A stretch of 64,000 nucleotides of DNA from contig NZ_WIAD01000018.1 of the NCBI RefSeq assembly GCF_009618275.1, forward strand, positions 29,146 to 93,145, given 5' to 3'. The translations under genes and the position numbers were made by a program. Of this stretch, positions 8,397 to 18,104 are shown one piece after another (positions within the stretch are counted from its first letter, which is position 1; the number at the start of each line of letters is the position of its first letter). This DNA comes from Roseimaritima sediminicola. GTDB lineage: Bacteria; Planctomycetota; Planctomycetia; Pirellulales; Pirellulaceae. A model generated the notes under the pieces. It saw nothing but the letters and a program-made list of their open reading frames with translations, was not told where the DNA came from and ran no database searches.

Positions 8397-9989
8397 CTAC
8401 TTCAGCGGGCCGGACATGGGCGGCGTTTCGAAGAAACAGCCCTCGCCGACCAAACGCGGATCGTCGGTCGCCCGCAGCGTTTCCATTAAACGGTTACGCA
8501 GCTCGACCAGCGTGCCGCTGTACTGCGGATCGTTGGCCACGTTGTTCATCTGATGGGGATCGCGCCGCAGATCAAATAGTTCTTCCCGCGGACGTTTGCC
8601 GTAGGCGTGCGCGAAGAACGGCTGCACGCCGGGATCGCGGCGATGGGAAACGATCCAGGCCTTGGTCGGGCCCGCGTCTTCGTCGGGGAGCGTCACGAAC
8701 GTCTGATTGGTCAGCTCGTCGACGCTCGGCTCCGGTCCTTCCTCCAGCCGATAAGGATCTCCCAGCGGGTAGCGATCCGGTTCGAAGTTGATCACCAACA
8801 GATAGTCCTTGGTACGGATGGCGCGTTGCGGATAGGGCAGGTGGCCTTGGCGAGCTTGGGCGACGTGTCGTTCCCGTCCCATATAGACCTGCGTCCGATT
8901 GGCATCGACCAAGCCCTCTTCGGAGCTGCGCAGGGTGGGCCACAACGTCCGCGCCGACATCGCGTCGGGAACCGCGACTCCGCCGGCTTCGAGAAACGTC
9001 GGCGCCAGGTCCGGCAGAGACACGAGGTCCGAGACGACGCGGCCGCCGGTGACGCCCGGTCCGGTGACGCTGAGCGCGACCCGGGTGCCAAAGTCGTACA
9101 GGTTGCACTTGCCGTGCGGGAACCCGGCGGGTCCGTGGTCGCCCGAGACGACGATCAGCGTATTGTCGTATTGGCCGTTGGCTTTGAGTTCCTCGACCAG
9201 CACTCCCAAGGCCATATCGAACGCCTGAACTTCGCCCAGGTAATCGGCGAAGTCCTGGCGGACGGCATGAACGTCGGGCAGGAAGGGCGGCAGCTTGCCT
9301 TTCAAGCTGTCCGGGTCGATGCCCCACAGGGCTTTACCAGAACCTTTGATCCATTTGCGATGGACGTTGGTCGGTCCGAACCAATAAGCAAACGGGCGGT
9401 CCTGTTGCGCCTTCAACATGGCGCGGAAATTTCCCCGCACCTGCTCGCGCATCTGCTCGCGCGCCTGTTCGATGGTCTTGCCGCCCTCGATCATCCGCGT
9501 CGCGGTTTGTGAGAATCCGTTAAAGCTGCTCCCGGCCGGCGCGTACGCGTTGGCCCTCTGGCCGTACGGAGCGTTGGCCGGGCGTCCCGGTGACCAAACC
9601 TTCCAGGTGTAGCCGATGTGGTAACCGCTGTCCTGCAGCAACAAGGGCCAAGCCGGCAGGGAGTCGTCCCAAACCGCACCCTGCAGGATCGCCGCCGTAC
9701 CGGTTTGCCAGAAGTGGCGACCCGACAGCAACGAACTGCGGCAGGGCGTGCAGGAGGGAGCGTTGACAAAGGCGTTCTCAAACAGGACGCCTTCGCGAGC
9801 CAGAGCGTCGAAGTGGGGCGTCTGCACCGCGTCGCTCTCAGTACCCGGACCGTCGACTTCGGCATAGATGCTAGCATGCCGGCCCCAGTCATCCGCAAAG
9901 GCAAACAGGATGTTGGGGCGGTCCTGAGCGCTGAGCGTGCTCCAGCCGCTCAAGCACAGGCTGATGAACAGGATCGAAAATCGACGCAT
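8397..9989 (-). CDS. Secreted sulfatase (formylglycine-dependent)
   Basis: The 530-residue protein starts with a signal peptide ([20 protein letters not shown], cleavage near 21). [13 protein letters not shown] follows, whose Asp pair binds the active-site calcium. The sulfatase signature is C80-T-P-C-R84 followed by SSLLSG; Cys80 is the residue converted to formylglycine. A second metal/catalytic block, [15 protein letters not shown], lies further on. The overall layout, with the C-terminal [18 protein letters not shown] block, is like heparan N-sulfatase/sulfamidase-type enzymes. The protein probably acts in the periplasm or outside the cell on sulfated polysaccharide. It stands alone, divergent from a kinase gene. 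The maturase is not in the window, and the substrate is unknown. Confidence 0.93.
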   Translation of the reverse strand: MRRFSILFISLCLSGWSTLSAQDRPNILFAFADDWGRHASIYAEVDGPGTESDAVQTPHFDALAREGVLFENAFVNAPSCTPCRSSLLSGRHFWQTGTAAILQGAVWDDSLPAWPLLLQDSGYHIGYTWKVWSPGRPANAPYGQRANAYAPAGSSFNGFSQTATRMIEGGKTIEQAREQMREQVRGNFRAMLKAQQDRPFAYWFGPTNVHRKWIKGSGKALWGIDPDSLKGKLPPFLPDVHAVRQDFADYLGEVQAFDMALGVLVEELKANGQYDNTLIVVSGDHGPAGFPHGKCNLYDFGTRVALSVTGPGVTGGRVVSDLVSLPDLAPTFLEAGGVAVPDAMSARTLWPTLRSSEEGLVDANRTQVYMGRERHVAQARQGHLPYPQRAIRTKDYLLVINFEPDRYPLGDPYRLEEGPEPSVDELTNQTFVTLPDEDAGPTKAWIVSHRRDPGVQPFFAHAYGKRPREELFDLRRDPHQMNNVANDPQYSGTLVELRNRLMETLRATDDPRLVGEGCFFETPPMSGPLK

Positions 9990-10250
9990 CGATGGGTTCT
10001 CCGCAAGACGGTTGGGCGGGGGGGCAAAAACTTCACGAGCATTCTAGTCTAACCAACGGTCGGCACCTCACCCCCGTACCGTCTGATGCCCGCCGGGTGA
10101 GCGGGGGGCACGGACGCCGCATCGAAGGGCAATTTGGCTTTATTTGTTCACAAGTGGTACAACAGCTTCCCCCGCAACAGTTAGACTACGATCCAGCAAT
10201 GTTCAGTCGCTGGGGCAGAATCCCTGGCATGATCTCGGGAGAACCAATTG

Positions 10251-13200
10251 GTGGGCAGCGGAGCCGATTTCGACGACGACCACGACGACCACAACGACGA
10301 CGACGAGTTCCGGAAACATCCCTTTGAACGGTTTCCCATCGGAGATGAACTCGGCGACGGGACGGCGGTCTATAGATCCAGCGAGCTGGATACCGATACC
10401 GGTCTGAGCGAGGCGCGGCGGGTCCGTCGGGAAAGCCCTTGGCGAGTCGGTTCGATCGTCGCCGGACATCGCATCACGGGACTTTTGGGCGAGGGCGCGA
10501 CCGGAGCCGTCTACAGTGCGCTCGAACAGGAAACCGGAAACCGCGTGGCCTTGAAGGTCCTGTTTCGCTCCGACGCCAATACGCTGAACCGCTTGAAACG
10601 CGGCTTCCGTGCGTTGGCCGAGGTGTGGCATCCGAACCTGGTGATGCTGTACAAGCTGTCCCAACACGAGGATCACTGGTTCATCAGCATGGAGCACATC
10701 GATGGGCCGCCGCTGCTGCAGGCGATCCAGGCCGAGGGCATCCGCGATCCCGAGAGTTTTTACGAACGACTGAACGGCTTGCTCCGCGAAGCCGGCCGCG
10801 CTCTGCATACGTTGCACTCCAATCAACTGGTCCATCGAGACATCAAACCCAACAACATCCTGATCGATCACGAGGGCAAACTGCGGCTGATCGATTACGG
10901 AATGGTCGGATCCTTCGACCCGGTCTGGGACCCTGATGGGCACCGAGCGTATGTCGCCGGCAACCAAAAATACATGGCTCCGGAAGTTCTGATGAAGCAG
11001 AACTACCCACCGGGCAGCGATATTTTCAGTCTGGGACGGGTGATTTCCAAACTGGCGCGCACCGCGCACCCCTATGGAAATTTGGTCCGCTTGGACGAGG
11101 ACCGGTTGTTGCCGGTGGACGCCCCACGCCGGCTGGTCAAACTGATTCGGCAGATGTTATCGGTCGAAGTCTCCGCTCGGCCCACGGCGTGGGAGGTCGT
11201 CTCGACGGCCAGCGGTGCGTCCGAAGCGACCCAGTCGACGTTGGTGAACCCGTGGCACCTGCAGATTGTCGGTCGCGACGATTCGATGCAGCAGGCGCGG
11301 CGTTGGCTTTCGCGTCTGATTGCCGGTCAAGCCACACGTTTGCACATCACGGCGCCGCCGGGGATCGGAAAGTCGCGTTTCCTGGCGGCGATCGCCGAAC
11401 AACTGAAGGAGCACCGATGGTTGCAGGTCTTTGAATCCCGCTGCCGTCGCCGCGAAGAGGTTCCCCTGCAGGCGTTCGACGAGATGATCGACGCCCTGGC
11501 ACGTCGTTACGGCACGGCGACGTCCAGCCTGCTGGAGCTGGACCCGGTCAGCACCCAGATCCTGCGGGTCGCCTTTCCGGTCCTGCGCAACGTCCTGAAG
11601 ATGGCTGGCGAAGTTCCGCGAAAGAACTCCTTTGGACAGGCCGAAGCCAATGACGCTTCGGTTCGTCTGGCCAGCCAAGTGTGCCGTCACGGGCCGGTTA
11701 TTTTGATCATCGACGACCTGCAGTGGGCCGACCAGGACAGTCTGGCTTTGATCCAGCGACTGGAAACCGAAGTCGAGGGCCTGTTCGGGGTCATCACCGC
11801 CTCGCGCGACGACTTCCAACCTCCCAACCTCTCGCCCGCCGATCAACTGAATCTTCGGCCGTTGACCGTCGACGAATCGACCAAGATGCTGCGCAACCAT
11901 CTGCTGATGCGGCGGATCGAGTTGCCCGAGGAGGTCGTTCAGCGGATGGTTCGCATGGCCGGTGGTAACTGTCATCACTTGTTGCAGCTGGCCGCCTGCG
12001 TGTCGGCCTTTACCGCCGAGGAACTTGCGGAGATTTCGGCGAGCGGCGTCCTGGATCTGGAGCAACTGTGGCAGCGTCGCTTTGCCCGTTTGACGAATTC
12101 CCAGCAAACCGTTTTGACCCATGTGGTCGCCGCCGGCGGGCCGGTAGACATCGGCGACGTGTTGCAGGTCAGCCGGTTGGGTGAGTCGGGGCGACAGGCG
12201 GTGGCGGGGTTGTTGCAAGAGAACTGGTTGAACGAACGGGAACAGACTCATCACATCGAGATTTTTCACGATACGATCGCCGAGGCGTTAATCGATTTCT
12301 TGCCGGCCGAACCGTTCCGAAAAGCCCACGCGGCTTGGGCTGAGCATCTGATCGCATCGGAAAAAGATATTGCACCGGCGCATATCGCCGGACAATTGAT
12401 CGCGGCCGGCCAATCCAGCCAAGCGACCTCGTATGTCGTCGCTGCGGCCGAGGATGCGATGCAGAAGTACGCCTTCGGCGAAGCGGCTCGCTGGCATCAC
12501 CGAGCCGCCCAGTTGCTGTCCGGCGGCGAAGCGGTCAAACACCTCCGCCTGGCCGCTCAAGCATTCTCCACAGGCGGACAATCCGCCAAAGCGGCCGAAG
12601 CCTATTTGGAATTGGCCGCGCATCCCGACGAGCCGCTGTCGGATCGCGCCCGGGGCATGGCCGCAGAGTTTTTTCTGCGGGCCGGCGAAATCCACCGCGC
12701 ACGCGACGCCACGGCCGATCTGGCCCGGCGTCTGGGCTTGCCGCAACCCAAGCCGCAGTGGCTGAGCAAGTGGCGGATTTTGAAAAATGTCATGATGCTG
12801 CGGGCCAGCGGCGGGTACCGCCTGCCCAAGCCCGATAAGGCCAGCAAACGCAATCGCGAACGGGCCCGAACCTGTTTTCGTATCACCCGCGCTCTGACCG
12901 TCTACGACAATATCTACAGTGCGGAATTGCTGACGACCGGGCTGCTGAAACTGGACACCTTCGACACCTATGAAGACTGCATTCACAGCGGCGCCGCCTA
13001 CGTGGCCTTTGGCAGTTACGACGCCGGCTGGTGGCGCCGCGACGCCACTCGCCTGCTGGCGGAGATACAGCAGCAGTGCGAACAACACGCCAGCCCCGAG
13101 GCCCTGGCCCATACGATCAATGCCACGGGTTACCATCACTGGTTCTTGGGCGAATTTGCTGAAGCCCAGGGGCCGCTGGAAAAATCGTCCAGCCTGTACC

Positions 13201-13997
13201 GCCATCAGTGCAACGGCATGGTTTTCGAAAGCGTCCATGCCCTCCTGCCCCACTTGGCGTCGTTGTTTTTCCTGGGCCACGTGAAAAAGTTGTTAGAGCA
13301 GACGCATGCGATGATCCGGGACGCACGAGACCGGGACGATCAGTTCACGCGGCATGTCGCGACCACGGGCTTTGCTGCCAGCGCCCTGTTGTTCCTGGAC
13401 CGGGTACGCGAGACCAAACGCTACAACTATGCCTCTGCCGCCCCGGGCCGACGCACCAGTTGGCAGTTTTTTCATTCGCAGCAAACCGTTGGTCTGGTGC
13501 TGCAAAAGATGTACTCGGGCTACCCACAGCAAGCGGTGCGACTGTTGGATCTGCACCGGCAAAATTTCTCCCGCAGCGGTTTTTTCCGCCTCCAAGTCGG
13601 ACGGGTGTGGTGGCTGTGGCTGCGGGCCAACGCCACCTTGCAGGCGGCTGCCAAAGAGGACTGCGAAGACCGGCCCGCACAGCACCGATCCGCCACCCAC
13701 TTCGGCAACGTCTTGTGCCGCGAATCCTTGCCCGTCGCCCAGCTGTTTGGCGATTTAGTTCTGGCTCGAATCGCCGAGCGCGAACAGCGCAGCGACGAGG
13801 CCCAGCGACGTTATCTGTCCGCCTTGCAGGCGGCCGAACAGCAACAACTGGAACCCTTCCGGTTGATCGCTCAGGACGGTCTGGACGCGCTCGGCGGCAA
13901 GGCCCAAGACCCGTCTCGACTGCAGCAATTCCTCGCGGCGGCCCACGTGCAGGACCCCGTCGCCAGCGAACGACTCTACACCGTCAACCGCCCCTAG
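10251..13997 (+). CDS. PknK-like Ser/Thr kinase fused to AAA ATPase and helical repeats
   Basis: The 1248-residue multidomain protein opens with an Asp/His-rich tract (about residues 6-19). A kinase domain follows (about 70-320): GEGATGAVYS loop, Lys near 102, HRDIKPNN near 194, DYG instead of DFG near 213, and MAPEV. Next is an STAND/AAA_16-type ATPase with Walker A PPGIGKS near 367 and Walker B VILIIDDLQWAD near 484. The last 600 residues are TPR-like helices. This is the architecture of PknK-type signalling proteins. It is cytoplasmic, with no membrane helix. The start is GTG 10251, with GGGAGA 8 nt before it; TTG 10248 is equally possible. It is divergent from the sulfatase. Confidence 0.88.
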   Translation: MGSGADFDDDHDDHNDDDEFRKHPFERFPIGDELGDGTAVYRSSELDTDTGLSEARRVRRESPWRVGSIVAGHRITGLLGEGATGAVYSALEQETGNRVALKVLFRSDANTLNRLKRGFRALAEVWHPNLVMLYKLSQHEDHWFISMEHIDGPPLLQAIQAEGIRDPESFYERLNGLLREAGRALHTLHSNQLVHRDIKPNNILIDHEGKLRLIDYGMVGSFDPVWDPDGHRAYVAGNQKYMAPEVLMKQNYPPGSDIFSLGRVISKLARTAHPYGNLVRLDEDRLLPVDAPRRLVKLIRQMLSVEVSARPTAWEVVSTASGASEATQSTLVNPWHLQIVGRDDSMQQARRWLSRLIAGQATRLHITAPPGIGKSRFLAAIAEQLKEHRWLQVFESRCRRREEVPLQAFDEMIDALARRYGTATSSLLELDPVSTQILRVAFPVLRNVLKMAGEVPRKNSFGQAEANDASVRLASQVCRHGPVILIIDDLQWADQDSLALIQRLETEVEGLFGVITASRDDFQPPNLSPADQLNLRPLTVDESTKMLRNHLLMRRIELPEEVVQRMVRMAGGNCHHLLQLAACVSAFTAEELAEISASGVLDLEQLWQRRFARLTNSQQTVLTHVVAAGGPVDIGDVLQVSRLGESGRQAVAGLLQENWLNEREQTHHIEIFHDTIAEALIDFLPAEPFRKAHAAWAEHLIASEKDIAPAHIAGQLIAAGQSSQATSYVVAAAEDAMQKYAFGEAARWHHRAAQLLSGGEAVKHLRLAAQAFSTGGQSAKAAEAYLELAAHPDEPLSDRARGMAAEFFLRAGEIHRARDATADLARRLGLPQPKPQWLSKWRILKNVMMLRASGGYRLPKPDKASKRNRERARTCFRITRALTVYDNIYSAELLTTGLLKLDTFDTYEDCIHSGAAYVAFGSYDAGWWRRDATRLLAEIQQQCEQHASPEALAHTINATGYHHWFLGEFAEAQGPLEKSSSLYRHQCNGMVFESVHALLPHLASLFFLGHVKKLLEQTHAMIRDARDRDDQFTRHVATTGFAASALLFLDRVRETKRYNYASAAPGRRTSWQFFHSQQTVGLVLQKMYSGYPQQAVRLLDLHRQNFSRSGFFRLQVGRVWWLWLRANATLQAAAKEDCEDRPAQHRSATHFGNVLCRESLPVAQLFGDLVLARIAEREQRSDEAQRRYLSALQAAEQQQLEPFRLIAQDGLDALGGKAQDPSRLQQFLAAAHVQDPVASERLYTVNRP

Positions 13998-14017
13998 CTG
14001 AAGTCGCCAGACTTTGG
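13995..14017. repeat. Dispersed intergenic repeat, copy 3
   Basis: TAGCTGAAGTCGCCAGACTT plus TGG overlaps the stop codon of the kinase/ATPase gene. GAGTCGCCTTTCGCTCCGCC follows downstream. It matches the copies at 8361-8385 and 4811-4866. Confidence 0.6.
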
Positions 14018-14063
14018 AGAGAGTCGCCTTTCGCTCCGCCGAAAGTAGCCGCCCCCGGTTCCA

Positions 14064-15335
14064 CTACTGTGGTCGGCACCGCTTGAGGGTCATCAGCGCC
14101 ATGGCCGTGCCGTATTGCTGGTGGTAATCGTACAGCGGATAGTCCCACCAACAGCCGTTCTTCTCCTGCTTGTCCAGGATCAACCGGGCCACCATCGCTT
14201 GATAGGGCGGTCGATCTTCTTCAGGCAGCAGCTCGATGCAGTACCCCGCATAGTAATGGCCGAAGTAATAAAAATAGCCGGCCACCTGAAACCAGGACTC
14301 GTGGGGAATCGGACGTTTCCGTCCGATGTCCAACCACCCGTTGCGTTCATACAACCGATACAGCCAGTGTTTCAAGACATTGTCGGTGATGTTGGTCTTG
14401 CCCCACATCCGCAGGGCCGCGTTGCAGCACTGCGAACGTCCGAGACTGCCGCCGGGCCGATTGATACCGCGCATCGGGCGGTCTTTCAGGTATTCGCCGT
14501 AGAGGTACGCGAAATCCGGCCGCTGCTGGCGAACCGTCGCCGCGATCGCCCGCTCGGTCACCGCCTCGGGCGGCTCCAGTCCGGCCTGACGAGCCTCGGC
14601 AAAGGCGATCAATACGGCTCCGTTGACGAACGAAATCGAATCCGATGTCGGGCGGCGAGCTTGATAGCGAAAGTCGTAGTATCCCCAGCCGCCGTCAACC
14701 GATTCGAACCGCGTCAACATGTCGAACTGGCTGCGAATTAATTCGTCCAAAACCTTACGGCGCTCCGCGTCCTCGGGGCCGTACTGCCGCAGCCGCAACA
14801 GAGCTTGGATCGCATAGGCGTGCCCCCAGACGTTGTAAATCGCGGTTCCGGTTGCCCGCCGCAACCGCGGCAATTGGTCGACCAACCAGGCTTCCCCCAG
14901 CTCGATCGCCGCCTGAGCCTGCGGGTCCTCGTCGGCCACTTCCAACAACGCCGAGAGGCACAGCGCCGTCGTGGCCGTGCGAAACGCGTGATGGGCGCCG
15001 GGGACGGGCGCGAAGATGTTCAGGTCTTTGGTATTGGTGGCGGAGCCCCAGGAGCCGTTGGCGTTCTGGTCGGCGATGAGAAAATCGACGCCGCGCTCGA
15101 TCGCCGACTCCAGCTCGGCTGGCCGTGGCCCATCGACCTGGGGCAACACGGGCGGCTGGGAAAAGTCCAGGGGCGGTAACCGCGCAACGCCGACCTCCTG
15201 CGGTGCTGCGTCCTGCGGTGCTGCGTCCTGGGCTGGAACACTTGCACCGCAGAGCCACCAGGCGATCGCCACCGCCCAGGCCATGCTGCTGCGGGGCGGG
15301 CCGACCTTTGTCGTTGGCCAGCGATTAACCTTCAT
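14064..15335 (-). CDS. Secreted squalene-cyclase/prenyltransferase-repeat protein
   Basis: The 423-residue protein has an N-terminal hydrophobic signal or anchor followed by a (QDAAP)2-like repeat. It then has an alpha/alpha-barrel of cyclase-type repeats with QW-like motifs: QNANGSWG near 93, VDGGWGYYDF mid-protein and NGCWWDYP near the end. I find no DXDD or DCTAE motif of squalene-hopene cyclase, so it may use the fold without cyclase chemistry. The start at 15335 has AGGAGG 6 nt upstream and overlaps the preceding gene by 11 nt, indicating translational coupling to the HlyD-like gene. Planctomycetes carry many such non-canonical proteins. Confidence 0.82.
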   Translation of the reverse strand: MKVNRWPTTKVGPPRSSMAWAVAIAWWLCGASVPAQDAAPQDAAPQEVGVARLPPLDFSQPPVLPQVDGPRPAELESAIERGVDFLIADQNANGSWGSATNTKDLNIFAPVPGAHHAFRTATTALCLSALLEVADEDPQAQAAIELGEAWLVDQLPRLRRATGTAIYNVWGHAYAIQALLRLRQYGPEDAERRKVLDELIRSQFDMLTRFESVDGGWGYYDFRYQARRPTSDSISFVNGAVLIAFAEARQAGLEPPEAVTERAIAATVRQQRPDFAYLYGEYLKDRPMRGINRPGGSLGRSQCCNAALRMWGKTNITDNVLKHWLYRLYERNGWLDIGRKRPIPHESWFQVAGYFYYFGHYYAGYCIELLPEEDRPPYQAMVARLILDKQEKNGCWWDYPLYDYHQQYGTAMALMTLKRCRPQ

Positions 15336-16659
15336 CGGATGCCTCCTGCTGGTCGGCTTTCTCGCCCGCCTCGTCATCGTCGGACTTCTCCTCGTCGCCG
15401 TCGTTCTCCTCGTCGTCCTCGTTCTCCTCGTCGCCGAACTTGACTTTGACCGACAATCCGGGCACCAGTCGCTGGTGGTTCGGCCGCTTGCCGCCGGGGA
15501 CGGCCAGCGATAGTTTGCAGTGGAATTTTTTGTTGGCCACGGGCACGGCGTCCACCTGTTTGACGGTCGCTTTGAAGGATTCTTCGGGCAGCACCGAAAC
15601 GGTCGCCTGTCCCTGCAGTCCCTTGGCCAATTCCGGGACCTGGTCCTCGCTCACCTCCGCCAGAATGCTCAGGTTATCCAGCGAGACGACGGTGTACAGC
15701 ACCTGTTTGGCGGTCACCGTGTCCTCGGCTTTCAACGTGCTGGGTTTGTCCGCCAGCCGCCCGCGGGTCAGGGCGCCGTGGTACAGCAGTCCGTCGATGG
15801 GCGCGCGCAGCGTCAACGCTTTGCGTTCTTCCTTCAGTTGTTGGACCTTTTCTTTTTGGACGTCCAGATCGACGCGTTGTCGCCGCAGTTCGATTTGTTT
15901 TTTCTTGCGGGCGGTCTGCAGATCTTGCAGGGTTTTGGCGTGTGTTAATTCCGCGCGATCAAAGGTGTCACGAGCGGCCTCGGTCCGCTGGGGGATCGTC
16001 TGCTCGATCGTCCGCTGGTGACGCGTCTTGGCTAGTCGCAAGCGATGCTCCGCCGCTTCGACGGCGTTCTTGGCTCGTTTCAAGACGATCTCTTCGCTCT
16101 CCTCGGTCAAGTCGTCCTCGTCATACATTTTCTGCAGTTGCTCGAGTTCTTCCTGAACGTTTTCGAGTGACTGCTGAGCGTTTTTCAGCGAATAATCGGC
16201 CGAGGCAATCGCTTCTTCGCGATCAATTTTGTTGTAATTGTCGAACTCCTGTCTGGCTGCCTTGAACGCGCGATCGGCAGCTTGGCGGTCCAGTTGTTGT
16301 TGTTTCTGAAACTGTTCCCAGACGAACTCGGCTTCTTCCAACGCCAACTCGGCCAACTGCAAGTCAGCTTGTTCTTTGTCGATCCGGCGATCGATGTCTT
16401 CGGTGTCGAACCAGGCGATGGCCTGATCCTTTTTGACTTTCTTCCCATGCGGCAACACACGTTCCAGCGTGAGACTGGTGATTTGTTCGGTGTCGGGAAC
16501 AATTTCGACCGCCTTGTCCGAGACGATCACACCGTCGATGGTCAGCGAAGCCGCGGGTTTGCCGTTCTGGGCCGGTTCTTCCGCACCGGCGGAACCAGGA
16601 ACCAGCGTGGCCAGCGTAACCGCGAAGCAGGAGACGATAAAACTGTGGCTGCGGAGCAT
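15325..16659 (-). CDS. HlyD/RND-type membrane-fusion (adaptor) protein
   Basis: The 444-residue protein has a signal peptide ending near 26 (GSAGA). A first barrel-sandwich half follows (near 45-85, DKAVEIVPDTEQITSLTL), then a long coiled-coil hairpin (about 90-285). The returning lipoyl half carries LTLRAPIDGLLYHGALTRG, and a beta-barrel domain completes the fold. The last 35 residues are almost all Glu/Asp with a few Lys, an unusual acidic tail. Adaptors of this class link an inner-membrane pump to an outer-membrane channel. No pump or TolC gene is adjacent. It lies 56 nt after the arrestin-like gene, so it may be the distal part of the ESX-like operon or a separate unit. Confidence 0.88.
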   Translation of the reverse strand: MLRSHSFIVSCFAVTLATLVPGSAGAEEPAQNGKPAASLTIDGVIVSDKAVEIVPDTEQITSLTLERVLPHGKKVKKDQAIAWFDTEDIDRRIDKEQADLQLAELALEEAEFVWEQFQKQQQLDRQAADRAFKAARQEFDNYNKIDREEAIASADYSLKNAQQSLENVQEELEQLQKMYDEDDLTEESEEIVLKRAKNAVEAAEHRLRLAKTRHQRTIEQTIPQRTEAARDTFDRAELTHAKTLQDLQTARKKKQIELRRQRVDLDVQKEKVQQLKEERKALTLRAPIDGLLYHGALTRGRLADKPSTLKAEDTVTAKQVLYTVVSLDNLSILAEVSEDQVPELAKGLQGQATVSVLPEESFKATVKQVDAVPVANKKFHCKLSLAVPGGKRPNHQRLVPGLSVKVKFGDEENEDDEENDGDEEKSDDDEAGEKADQQEASDEG

Positions 16660-16715
16660 GGGTACCTCGAGCGTTGCAAAAAAGAAGGCGCCGTCGTTGC
16701 GGAGCCCATCTGCGG

Positions 16716-18104
16716 CTAGTCAAGTTGGATCTTCAGTCGTCCGTGCCTCCTATCATAACCACTAATTCGTCCGCGTCCTTTCCAAATCGTTCGATCGAAG
16801 TGCTCGAATTCGTCTCCCCGGTCGCGCGGGGCGAACAAGGTCAGCGGTAGTTCGGGGTCCGGATAATGCGCCCAGACAACATATCCGTCGCGATAGGCGG
16901 CGGGATCGTCGTTGCCGTACAGAAGTCGGCGTTCGATGACCGCTTGGACTTCGAACGGCAAATCGACCACGGCGTCGACCAACCGCTTGGTCTGCTGCGG
17001 GTCGTCGCGAACCGCCCACAGATGCTGGACGGTTTCTGCAAACGAGAGCGACGTCTGAGGGTCGGCTTCCATCTGGACGTCCGCGGAAGCCGCGAGCGAG
17101 ACATCCAGCGGTTCGGCTGGCACACCGCCCAATCGGGCTAGCGGGATCACACGCACGTTCGCGCGGTCTTTCCAGTCCGGCCAACTGGGGATGTCGACGT
17201 GCACCTCGGTCCGCCACTCCAGACGATTGTCCGCCAGTTCCAATGTATAGGCGGGCGTCTCGGGCAAACGCACCGAGAGAAGCACTCGCTGGAGCTGTTC
17301 GGCGGTCCAGACCTGGGGACCACCGGCTTCGGTTTCGTGTTCAAAAACCGTATGACGCCGGGTCTTGCGATTGCTGCCCGAACCCGACACGCACACCTCC
17401 TCGCCGATCACCCGCCAGACGACCCGATTGATCCGGATATTGCGTTTGGGTTGGACCCGCAGTTCCGCGCGGAGCTCCTCACCCGGACTCAGCTCCGTCG
17501 TATGGACTTCGTAGGCAACCTGTCCCAGCCGGGCCCGCGGCAGGAACCGAAACACAAACCACCACACCAGTGCGATCAAACCGATGGGTACGGCCAGTAG
17601 CCAGGCGAACGGGTTGGCGACGATGACGATGGCAAAGATCGCAAAGAACACACATCCCACGACCTTCATCGCGCCGCTGTTCGCCGCCGCGAGATCCGGC
17701 GGGGGCAGCAGGCTGGCGGCCTGCAGCGTGGTGGCCGGCAAGACCTTGATCAGATAATCGGTTTTAGGATCGAAGCTCCAGGGGATCACCGCTTTGGCTT
17801 CGACCGCGTGATCGACGTTCAGATAGTATCCGTGGTAGGTCGGAGGCCAGGTCGCGGTTTGCAGCTCAAACGCATAACGATACGTCTGACCGGCCAGCCA
17901 TTGTCCGGTAAAGGCGTTGACGTTCTGACCTACGCCGCCAGTGACGTTTCCAAACCCATGGGTGGTCCAAGATGTCTGCACCTCCAATGCGTTGCACTGC
18001 ACATTGGCATCGGTTTGGACGATCACCTGCCCCCGTACTGTTTGGCCGGCCACGAACGTATCGACCCCGTCCTCCAGCTCAATCGACAAATGACACTTCG
18101 ACAC
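16716..18104 (-). CDS. Arrestin-like membrane protein of the ESX-like operon
   Basis: The 462-residue protein opens with a beta-rich domain reading LSIELEDGVDTFVAGQTVRG, typical of arrestin-like/Spo0M-type folds (about 1-125). Two adjacent hydrophobic helices follow (about 150-195, GCVFFAIFAIVIVANPFAW then LLAVPIGLIALVWWFVF). A second beta-rich domain with the same strand pattern comes next (about 200-320, TTELSPGEELRAELRVQPK), then a mixed C-terminus. The start codon is GTG and overlaps the upstream ATPase gene by 26 nt, so translation is coupled. The function is unknown. In this operon it could be a membrane platform. The arrestin-like call rests on pattern, not on a search. Confidence 0.75.
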   Translation of the reverse strand: MSKCHLSIELEDGVDTFVAGQTVRGQVIVQTDANVQCNALEVQTSWTTHGFGNVTGGVGQNVNAFTGQWLAGQTYRYAFELQTATWPPTYHGYYLNVDHAVEAKAVIPWSFDPKTDYLIKVLPATTLQAASLLPPPDLAAANSGAMKVVGCVFFAIFAIVIVANPFAWLLAVPIGLIALVWWFVFRFLPRARLGQVAYEVHTTELSPGEELRAELRVQPKRNIRINRVVWRVIGEEVCVSGSGSNRKTRRHTVFEHETEAGGPQVWTAEQLQRVLLSVRLPETPAYTLELADNRLEWRTEVHVDIPSWPDWKDRANVRVIPLARLGGVPAEPLDVSLAASADVQMEADPQTSLSFAETVQHLWAVRDDPQQTKRLVDAVVDLPFEVQAVIERRLLYGNDDPAAYRDGYVVWAHYPDPELPLTLFAPRDRGDEFEHFDRTIWKGRGRISGYDRRHGRLKIQLD

